Positions 59,601 to 64,000 of a stretch of DNA of 64,000 nucleotides are shown here, in pieces. Each line of letters opens with the position of its first letter. The first letter of the stretch is position 1. Source of the DNA: Ruminococcus sp. Phil11 (lineage in GTDB: Bacteria > Bacillota > Clostridia > Oscillospirales > Ruminococcaceae); NCBI GenBank assembly GCA_001940925.1, contig MSGZ01000042.1, forward strand, positions 128,970 through 192,969. Reading direction: 5' to 3'. A program made the position numbers and the translations under genes. The notes beneath the pieces are model-generated. The model ran no database searches. It saw only the letters and a list, made by a program, of their open reading frames with translations, and had not been told where the DNA came from.

Positions 59601-60031
59601 ATCAGCGTCCCGGACTGGAACGGTGCGCTGACAACAGTCTCCCCGTCCTCTGCCGTATAGGTACAGCCGATCTTTTCTGCGGCCTCCGAAAGCGTGACCG
59701 TGCCGGAAGCATCCGCGCCGCTGTCGATTTCAGCCTGTGTCAGGACCGCGGCACGCTGCACCGCGATCTCTCCGTTTTCGGCGGAAAATCCTGCATAGCT
59801 TTCCCCCGCCGGGATGCCGTCACGCATCAGCTGACCGGTTCCGGCATCAAAGGAAAGCTGCGCAAAGGGCTGCTCCGGCAGGGCATGTTCCGCGGCGAGC
59901 AGCTGTTTTGCAAACGCATAGACCGATCCCTTCCGCACCGCCTGAACCGGTACGGGGACGGAAGCAGCAGAACCGTTCAGCAGCAGAACGGCAGCAGTCA
60001 GTACGGCAAATTGTTTTTGCAATATTGTCAT
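53681..60031 (-). CDS. Giant secreted subtilase with C-terminal dockerin
   Basis: This 2116-residue secreted protease has a signal peptide (about 1-31), an N-terminal region of about 200 residues that may be a propeptide, and an S8 domain with D249 (VAVLDTGIS), H283 (NRHGTFCAG), N366 (IAAAGNEH) and S443 (SGTSMAAPF). Two chitobiase-C-like modules follow (YYTTDGSTPG, YYTLDGSYPD), then BspA-type leucine-rich repeats (about 690-960: VFADCSSLNAVMLPDTVTSI), long beta-rich repeats, and a dockerin at about 2050-2116 (GDLTGDGLVNDDDGQTLSRW, ADLDGDGQITLSDLYEIL). This dockerin differs in class from those of the serpins and GH5. The ATG at 60031 has GGAGGAGG upstream. Confidence 0.9.
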   Translation of the reverse strand: MTILQKQFAVLTAAVLLLNGSAASVPVPVQAVRKGSVYAFAKQLLAAEHALPEQPFAQLSFDAGTGQLMRDGIPAGESYAGFSAENGEIAVQRAAVLTQAEIDSGADASGTVTLSEAAEKIGCTYTAEDGETVVSAPFQSGTLIVRSESTFDPHGGIDKACGYEDLHVLQYPTAADAYHAYNAFRADDRITLAEPEIIYRACDTDIGTDFSQELEEGCWGYEAVGCDQFMQRLDSAENPQNPLCVAVLDTGISAEHSWFCGRIAPGGCSFVPGVTDNTDDNRHGTFCAGIIAHCTRDNVKILPLKVLDRTGYGTSVQVYCGMLYAAELGADVINMSLSGMGNSLLLQESTAMLKAQGISCIAAAGNEHRDVMYDNPANIDGVTAVASVRLLNRNDPAMPPESRYDLSDFSNRGKGIDFAAPGDHITSAYYNTKDGLSTDSGTSMAAPFVTSCYANLLDYNPALTPEQIYQLLILNAADLGSQGFDPVFGNGMVCMKDFVFADSFLEKPAVSLKSGHLTAVTPVTLSCHEPMAEIYYTTDGSTPGPENGIRYDGTPVEITRTMTLKAVAVSEPGCSAVTVCDYVLDCPVPEVSVKPGVYDDAVSIELRTAVPADIYYTLDGSYPDPATAKRYGGEKITFDETTLLGAAAVIGEMQSEPLWAAYEIGGAHRERLLRYDGDVLTGCYLTGSTLDLAKLAGQKKITAVADGVFADCSSLNAVMLPDTVTSIGASAFENCSNLKTVTAKGTVTLGRSVFAGCSSLESAELGAVTELPAYAFSGCKALRSCGLDLNKLRAVGAYAFAGSGCSDTFDLPALETLGRYAFAELNSLDLILPERITKLPDGLCRNTAKLSLTAPGITEVGAYALASESGDQETLRLELPFEKLTVIGESAFAFSDLNKAAGGQLIFSALTELDKGAFRGVRCRGMAFPQLKRVLSDTFSGIRTEVLRLDCAEMICPDAVSPKDPESCCLIFGSSRTDIDKDALGDTAGYAVIAAPAYSDAAKFCGRQSYPFRETPDLFLPEDKPGILQNEQTVLTAVPLGIGLQASWQQDDGAAVPPAEGAGQLFADLDPFQAEGLLSSWKAMLWENGRLLKTRECTANRSSFVRNTEITKTDDPVLVIWSEQAPPEETGDAAVQLSTGFTFKAPHDGDYICYAVNPAAELTVKPAFGAAFVQTGSGAAPDQLMHVRLTAGETVTMSLRDLGSRAANAVLVTELYPKRTLADALLETGLAIRDYQPDQEPPAVTVKDQGTVLQQGTDYVLRYRFAEKPGITEIYAVGIGMYAGILYQSAWDAESFSEGTPVRLTAEGFSSRLFRLDPAQSGKYVISLTPGEPDRLPEPMTTETMNVDLLIWDRNLNRMEADNTLSITEQYLCQFTAGEPVYLMLYIRENSGRSYVLNAEPLGDRNYLGYAVFRAEEADFTGAEPDCPPEVLCYTPDLDLNGADNDPDYVLPEPVVLTAGEDYEWVRPDALLPGDVRWLLNGKGNCAGCKILTQRLHYDFNNAADIRADEPFTCGGNAAVFRYVQQGSEPVPEIVSEDGSAFECAYYFDKDTNGACGMRLSYRYARKLQRYQEVYIGIRPADGKPHSYRLRSAGKKLLIADAEAEPVTLDYTGKPQRPTFRVTYQGRVLTENADYEMRMNGDCRDCGEYYLQLTGLGEFTGTLTACCTIVMPEPVLLTDITPGTTDADIAVPGDTVLYSWVPSGRSCCILKESVPDAAVRLLDSRGFTVGKVTGIGRQSTVFPVQAGEQYYVAASLAAPQETGTVRFSVAEGMTALSSCKITGEKLLQWDGRGELPEIHVFDGATELTAGYDYTMLVSDSPAQFGYNILYLRGCGDYAGEVLYEYYVAPPLNMVYDDETAVAMTLGQDVPLKPDVPGSRNQLSFTAPADGTYYLDMSNYDKYCCTLLRYASDKKTVSAGRICFPMKKGETIRFVSLMNWPEADIEPKKDASVRITEKVPVICFEQNGYGFQTDTDGTFSVISLPPDQCGYILPETVTDPETGITAQFYELFGMLTWHGRDFFVGTVTIYGTPGGAVEAFCDENGYCFSALDPDCSVRGDLTGDGLVNDDDGQTLSRWLAEGGGMMLPGQAAEAADLDGDGQITLSDLYEILKIAKG

Positions 60032-60067
60032 AGTGATCCTCCTCCGATCGGATAATCTTCTGTCTGA

Positions 60068-60096
60068 ATTATATCATATCAGCAAAAAAAATGCAA
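60068..60096 (-). promoter_or_regulatory. Promoter of the subtilase
   Basis: On the minus strand TTGCAT (60096-60091) and TATAAT (60073-60068) are 17 bases apart, with a TTTTTTT tract at the start of the spacer and TGA before the -10. Confidence 0.75.
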
Positions 60097-60137
60097 TGGG
60101 AACATGAGAAAAAGCGAGAATTACCTGAATGTAAATA

Positions 60138-60172
60138 CAAAAAACACGCGCCGTCCGCAAAGACAGCGCGTG
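60138..60172 (-). terminator. Terminator of the putative glycosidase gene
   Basis: On the minus strand CACGCGC-TGTC (60172-60162) pairs with GACG-GCGCGTG (60155-60145) around a 6-base loop, and TTTTTTGTATTT follows. It also separates this gene from the subtilase promoter. Confidence 0.85.
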
Positions 60173-60182
60173 CTTATCATAT

Positions 60183-61532
60183 TTATCCGGCAGCAGAATC
60201 CGCAGCAGCCTCCTGTGTGCCGTCATCGGGTCTGCCGGGGTCGATGCAGACAGTCTCATAACCTGCACCGCAGAGCGTTTCGATCAGATGCGTGATCTCG
60301 GCATCCGTTCTTTCGCCGGCCGGGATCACCGGGATCAGCTGACGGCCGCCGGCCGCGGCTTTGGCAGCAGATGCGAGCAGCAGGATCTTGTCATCGCCGG
60401 AAAGCGAAGCGGGATCGTAATTCTGGCCGCCGAGCGTGAACGCCTGCGGCAGATCCTGCGGGTCAAGACGGACATAGACCTGCTTTGCGTCGAGCAGCTC
60501 CGGCACGAATGCCTCCTCATGGCCGAGCACCAGCTCCGAGAGCGATATATAGCTGCCCGCAGAGGGTGCCGCCGCGGAGATCTGATTCAGCACGAAGGCC
60601 AGTGCCTTTTTGCGCTGCTCGTTATCCTGAATGCGGTTGCCGAGCAGCTCCGCATCCGAGCGGAAGAAATGCGGGAATACCGCGTCCGTGCACAGGATGT
60701 GCTGAAAGCCGCTGCGCTCGATCTCCGCCGCAAGATCCGCCAGATAACTGCCGGATGCCGGATCAAACGGATTGAGCCACGGCTTGCCGCCGGACTCCGG
60801 CTTGTTGTCCAACCAGCGCGTGGAACCGTTGAACGTATATGCACCGTCCATGTATACATTCGGATAGACATGATCCTCCAGCGTGCTGAACAGCGCGGAG
60901 CAGGTCAGGTGATAACGGTCTGCGGCATTCGTGATCTCACGGAGCGTCAGCATGTTCGAAGTCGATGCACCGCAGGTCTTGGCGCGGTCATTGCCGGACG
61001 CATACTGCAGCATGCCGCCCTTTAATTTCAGCGACAGAACGACCGCCGTATAGCCCTGCTTTGCAGCATCTGCCGCATAGCGGTCAAGCGTGTTCAGGTC
61101 GCGGAGCGCATCCTCCGGCAGGATATAATCGACCTCGGCACCGTCCGGGAACCGCGTCATGACCGGCTCCGTCGTCGTTGTAACAGTCGTCGTGACGGAG
61201 AGCGTGGTCGCTTTGGTTTTCGCGGTCGTCTGCTTTGCGGACTGCTCCGGCTGACTGCCTGATTCCGGTTTATCCGGATTATCCGGTTTATCAAACGCAT
61301 CGGAGGATGCGCTGAAAAACGGGTCAGGCGTGGTGGTCGGGTGCTCCGCCTCGAGATTCACCCGCGTGACGATCGGGCCGATCACGTTATAGCCGACGAT
61401 CACACAGAATGCGAGCAGTGCCAGCAGAACCGCCGTGCCGAATGCCGAGCGCATCGGGTGGTTCCGGTTGAATACCCGTCTGTTTTTGGTGCGGTATGTA
61501 TAGATTCTTCTTCCTTTTTTTCTGTGCTTCAC
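60183..61532 (-). CDS. Membrane-anchored putative glycosidase (DUF4015-like)
   Basis: This 449-residue protein has a basic N-terminus, one membrane helix (FGTAVLLALLAFCVIVGYNV), a Thr/Lys/Pro-rich linker, and an outside domain of about 300 residues resembling the GHL/DUF4015 TIM-barrel putative glycosidases (YILPEDALRDLNTLDRYAAD, YTAVVLSLKLKGGMLQYASG, PWLNPFDPASGSYLADLAAE). No catalytic residue can be named with confidence. It starts with GTG at 61532 with AAGGAG 9 bases upstream, and lies 20 bases after the Rnf-like genes. Confidence 0.7.
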   Translation of the reverse strand: MKHRKKGRRIYTYRTKNRRVFNRNHPMRSAFGTAVLLALLAFCVIVGYNVIGPIVTRVNLEAEHPTTTPDPFFSASSDAFDKPDNPDKPESGSQPEQSAKQTTAKTKATTLSVTTTVTTTTEPVMTRFPDGAEVDYILPEDALRDLNTLDRYAADAAKQGYTAVVLSLKLKGGMLQYASGNDRAKTCGASTSNMLTLREITNAADRYHLTCSALFSTLEDHVYPNVYMDGAYTFNGSTRWLDNKPESGGKPWLNPFDPASGSYLADLAAEIERSGFQHILCTDAVFPHFFRSDAELLGNRIQDNEQRKKALAFVLNQISAAAPSAGSYISLSELVLGHEEAFVPELLDAKQVYVRLDPQDLPQAFTLGGQNYDPASLSGDDKILLLASAAKAAAGGRQLIPVIPAGERTDAEITHLIETLCGAGYETVCIDPGRPDDGTQEAAADSAAG

Positions 61533-61552
61533 GAATACGGTCTCCTTTCCGT

Positions 61553-62116
61553 TCAAGCAGTCGGAAACAGGCAGGCACCTGCCATCGAAAGCAGGGCACA
61601 GTATAAAAACAGGCCGCGCCAGCCGCGTACCGCAGCAGGCATTTTTTTGCCGCAGATCGTCGGGATCGCGAGCCGCAGCAGGATGCACGCGAGCAGATAG
61701 CCGCAGCCCATGCGGAAGCCGTACCGCAGGGCAATTCCGAATTCATGCGTATAATCCGTGCTGTAGAGGATCGCGGCCAGCACCGCGGACGAGCAGGCCG
61801 CCGCATGGAGCTGCGGGGCGATCGCTTCGGTCATTTTCTTGGAGATCAGCCTGAAAAGCAGCATCAGCAGGATATCCATGACTCCGCAGACGGCTGCGAT
61901 ACAGAGCGGAAAAAACAGCTTTTCCGTCCGGACGGACAGCAGGTTCCGGAGCAGCGCGGTAAAGCCTGCGCCGAATGTGCAAAAGAACAGCGTAAAGATA
62001 CCGGCGCGCAGCAGACCCCTGCCCCGCCGCCCCGCATCCGCGACGGACGGGATGCCGAGGAACTCCGAAAAGAGCAGGTTCTGCCCGAGCAGCACCAGAA
62101 AATCAGCCAGCAGCAC
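61553..62116 (-). CDS. Rnf/Nqr-like membrane protein, RnfA type (degenerate)
   Basis: This 187-residue protein has six hydrophobic segments and the RnfA/NqrE fold pattern (LADFLVLLGQNLLFSEFLGI, LFFPLCIAAVCGVMDILLML). In active RnfA the first segment carries a GxCPF-like cysteine that helps bind a [2Fe-2S] cluster; here that place reads GIPSV. A cysteine is kept in the fourth segment. It starts with GTG at 62116 (GGAGG upstream) and overlaps the RnfE-like gene by 14 bases. Confidence 0.65.
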   Translation of the reverse strand: MLLADFLVLLGQNLLFSEFLGIPSVADAGRRGRGLLRAGIFTLFFCTFGAGFTALLRNLLSVRTEKLFFPLCIAAVCGVMDILLMLLFRLISKKMTEAIAPQLHAAACSSAVLAAILYSTDYTHEFGIALRYGFRMGCGYLLACILLRLAIPTICGKKMPAAVRGWRGLFLYCALLSMAGACLFPTA

Positions 62117-62690
62117 GGTCTTCCGCCTCCCTTCTGATCCGCTTCGGCAGATACACACGCGCGATGCACAGGCAGCAGAGCAGCAGCATCCCGCCTGCCG
62201 GTGTGAGGATAAACGGCAGCGGCGGCGTCAGGACCGCTCTGCCGGAAAGCGTCCCGGTCCCGAGCAGCTCGCGCACGGCACCGAACACCGTCATCAGCAG
62301 CGAGACCGTCAGCACCGTCCGCAGCAGATTGCGGAACATGCCCTTTCCGCCGAAATAGCGGTCGCGGCATACCGTCACGGCCGGCATCAGCGCGATCACG
62401 GGCAGCCAGATCCCGCCGGAGACCGTCGGGAATAAGGTCGCCGCAAAGAGTGCCGCAGGGATATACACCAAAGCGCAGACGGCAGAATAAAATAGGATGC
62501 GCACCGAAAGCGGCAGCTTGCGCGGAACGAGTGCCGTCAGCGGGACGGCGATCAGCATGACGACCGCAAGCACAAATGCACCGGCCAGTCCGTGCGCAAA
62601 ACTCTCACAGAACACCGCCAGCGGTGCCGCGAGCAGGCCGTCAGTCAGTACCGGGTCCCGGTACGGCAGACGCTTCGTTTCGTTCTGCAC
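62103..62690 (-). CDS. Rnf/Nqr-like membrane protein, RnfE type (degenerate)
   Basis: This 195-residue six-helix protein resembles RnfE/NqrD: YRDPVLTDGLLAAPLAVFCE at the start, where active members have a GLCPLLAV cysteine, and LPVIALMPAVTVCRDRYF, where they have an NC pair. Both cluster cysteines appear replaced. A GTG at 62690 with GGAGGT 7 bases upstream is chosen; an ATG at 62705 would be nearer the ribosome-binding site. It overlaps the RnfD-like gene by 50 bases. Confidence 0.6.
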   Translation of the reverse strand: MQNETKRLPYRDPVLTDGLLAAPLAVFCESFAHGLAGAFVLAVVMLIAVPLTALVPRKLPLSVRILFYSAVCALVYIPAALFAATLFPTVSGGIWLPVIALMPAVTVCRDRYFGGKGMFRNLLRTVLTVSLLMTVFGAVRELLGTGTLSGRAVLTPPLPFILTPAGGMLLLCCLCIARVYLPKRIRREAEDRAAG

Positions 62691-63624
62691 CGTCAGCACC
62701 TCCATTCTGCGGCTGATATCTGCGCATCAGTTCGCACAGCTTCAAAACTGCCGGTGAGAGAAGCACCGCCAGCATCACGGGCGCATCCGTGATAAACAGC
62801 ACGCGCGTCAGGATCACCGACGCACCGGCCAGCGCAACGCCGTACAGCGAGCCCGCCAGATCGGGCGGGGAAAAAGCGGGATCCGCGTGCAGGAAGATCA
62901 ACGAAAACAAAAACTGATTTGTCAGGCAAAGCCCGATGATCTGCACGGCAGGCTGCCGCATAAACCCAAGCAGTACGCTGCAGAACGCGGAAAATGCAAC
63001 AGCAGGCAGAAGCACCCAGCCGTTTGCAGCTTTCCGCAGCACCAGCACCGCAGCAACAACTGCGAGCAGCACGATTGAGCCTGTCCCGAGCGGCTGGTTC
63101 GGAAGGCCGGTCAGCCAGTCAACCGCATGACCCGAAAGGCCTCTGCCGCGGTTGAACGTGTCCGATATACCGTTCACGAGCGCACCGGCATCCGCACCCG
63201 CAAGCGGGATCGCGCCGAAGCGTTTGGGAAACATTGTCACCGCAGCGCGCTGATTCAGCATCGCAAAGCAAAAGCCCGCCGCCGCAGGATGCACGACCGG
63301 ATTTTCCCTGCCGCCGAGGAGCTGTCTGCCGAAAATAATTGCAAAAATACAGGACATGATAAGCAAAGAGAACGGAACGGATGCCGGCAGCATCAGCAGC
63401 AAAATCACGCCGCAGAGCCCTGCATCCAGATTCGCCCGTGTAAACGGCCTTTTCCGCAGATACAGGCAGCACCATTCCGTCAGCATGGAAACGATCAGCG
63501 CAGCTGCCGCCAGCAGCCAGACCCGAAAGCCGTAGCTGTAAGAAGCAGCGGCAAGGATTGCCAGCAGCGCACAGCCGCGGTCAAACATCTGCCTGCCCTC
63601 TATTTTGTTCTGCAACCGGTTCAC
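62641..63624 (-). CDS. Rnf/Nqr-like membrane protein, RnfD type (degenerate)
   Basis: This 327-residue protein with about nine hydrophobic segments matches RnfD/NqrB in order of helices (MFDRGCALLAILAAASYSYG, ASVPFSLLIMSCIFAIIFGRQLLGG, NPVVHPAAAGFCFA). Active members carry a flavin-bound Thr in a SGAT-type motif; the matching region here (GRGLSGHAVDWLTG) lacks it. GTG at 63624 (weak GGTGAG upstream) gives the family's usual N-terminus; an ATG at 63588 with GAGGG is possible. No rnfC, rnfG or rnfB gene is near: the next gene upstream is the divergent mecA-like gene. Confidence 0.65.
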   Translation of the reverse strand: MNRLQNKIEGRQMFDRGCALLAILAAASYSYGFRVWLLAAAALIVSMLTEWCCLYLRKRPFTRANLDAGLCGVILLLMLPASVPFSLLIMSCIFAIIFGRQLLGGRENPVVHPAAAGFCFAMLNQRAAVTMFPKRFGAIPLAGADAGALVNGISDTFNRGRGLSGHAVDWLTGLPNQPLGTGSIVLLAVVAAVLVLRKAANGWVLLPAVAFSAFCSVLLGFMRQPAVQIIGLCLTNQFLFSLIFLHADPAFSPPDLAGSLYGVALAGASVILTRVLFITDAPVMLAVLLSPAVLKLCELMRRYQPQNGGADGAERNEASAVPGPGTD

Positions 63625-63668
63625 CCCCCAATGCTCACCGCCGGGATCTCCGGCAGAAAGGATATCCA

Positions 63669-64000
63669 ATGACCGTACAGCAGCTCTCCGCACAGTCCGT
63701 CAAGGTGCAGCTCACAGCGGATGAGCTGACCGTCTTTTTATATGATCCGGATGCACCGCCGGATTCGCCGCAGGTGCTCCGTCTGATCTCGTTTATGCTC
63801 TCGAAAGCAGAGCTCGCGACCGGCATTCCGTTCACGGCGCATCCGGTCACGGTCGAGCTGCTGACCGCAAGGGACGGCAGCCTCTCCGCATATTTTACGG
63901 TACAGTCCGCGCCCGCCGAAAAGCCGAAGCAGGCAAAGACCGTCCGCCTTGCGGCAAGGTTCCCCGACCGCAGCACGCTCAAAAGCTGCTGCAGGCTGCT
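63669..64000 (+). CDS. MecA-like ClpC adaptor, 3' part outside window
   Basis: The frame from ATG 63669 (AAAGGA upstream) is open to the window edge, 110 residues. It begins MTVQQLSAQSVKVQLTADEL and has the MecA N-terminal pattern with PDSPQVLRLISFMLSKAELA and LTARDGSLSAYFTV, then a Lys/Pro/Ala-rich linker and the start of a C-terminal domain (RFPDRSTLKSCCRL). MecA hands substrates to the ClpCP protease. The C-terminus, which decides the ClpC contact, is not visible. Confidence 0.6.
   Translation, partial: MTVQQLSAQSVKVQLTADELTVFLYDPDAPPDSPQVLRLISFMLSKAELATGIPFTAHPVTVELLTARDGSLSAYFTVQSAPAEKPKQAKTVRLAARFPDRSTLKSCCRL

Noticed and set aside
53681-60031. A surface adhesin (BspA repeats) as the main function
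   Set aside because: The leucine-rich repeats are present but the intact S8 catalytic set and the dockerin make protease the primary call.

Overview
The window looks like a chromosomal segment of an anaerobic, cellulosome-producing gut or rumen Firmicute, most like a Ruminococcus (Oscillospiraceae). The evidence is: many secreted proteins with Ruminococcus-type dockerins; a dockerin-bearing GH5 enzyme; an [FeFe]-hydrogenase maturase (HydF); clostridial gene orders (xseAB-dxs-tlyA-nadK-argR-recN and an F-type atp operon); and moderately GC-rich coding DNA with strong Shine-Dalgarno sites. No scaffoldin or cohesin gene, tRNA, rRNA, CRISPR array or insertion sequence was seen. The genus is inferred, not proven.

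Layout. 1-7983 (+): a housekeeping run of xseA (cut by the window edge), xseB, dxs, tlyA, nadK, argR, recN and a membrane acyltransferase; ispA, usual between xseB and dxs, is missing. 8218-18310 (+): six tandem genes for secreted serpins, each with an N-terminal dockerin, behind one promoter that carries a palindrome. 18389-20053 (-): a seventh dockerin-serpin, convergent with the array. 20165-24001 (-): hydF, a GH5-dockerin cellulase and an unknown membrane protein. 24033-30934 (-): a complete atp operon (I,B,E,F,H,A,G,D,C) whose c subunit has a two-carboxylate, Na+-type site. 31284-36014 (+): a YesOPQR-like uptake operon for pectin oligosaccharides with a GH105 enzyme, plus an HD phosphohydrolase. 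36491-37869 (+): ECF S component and type III pantothenate kinase. 37919-41574 (-): rRNA and tRNA modification genes (rsmI, trmN6-like, tsaD, ttcA-like) interrupted by a palindromic MITE-like element. 41663-44740 (-): a small acidic Cys-rich membrane protein, an FkbH-like protein and an amidase. 45052-48270 (+): nspC and a fused FeoA-FeoB. 48321-53462 (-): anti-sigma and ECF sigma factor, a PlsC / pseudo-VanY fusion, and cmk. 53681-60031 (-): a 2116-residue subtilase with a dockerin. 60183-63624 (-): a membrane-anchored putative glycosidase and an Rnf-like D-E-A trio that appears to have lost redox motifs. 63669 to the edge (+): start of a MecA-like adaptor.

The most striking system is the set of seven dockerin-serpins. 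Their scaffolds and inhibitory hinges are conserved while their reactive-centre loops differ, as if one cellulosome-borne inhibitor had been copied and re-targeted. The same window encodes a dockerin-bearing subtilisin-like protease, the class serpins can trap, so a protease/antiprotease module of the extracellular enzyme complex is plausible. Other points of interest are the PlsC / pseudo-VanY fusion, the degenerate Rnf-like cluster, the Na+-type c ring, a hairpin that buries the feoAB ribosome-binding site, and a promoter followed almost at once by a terminator upstream of the atp operon.
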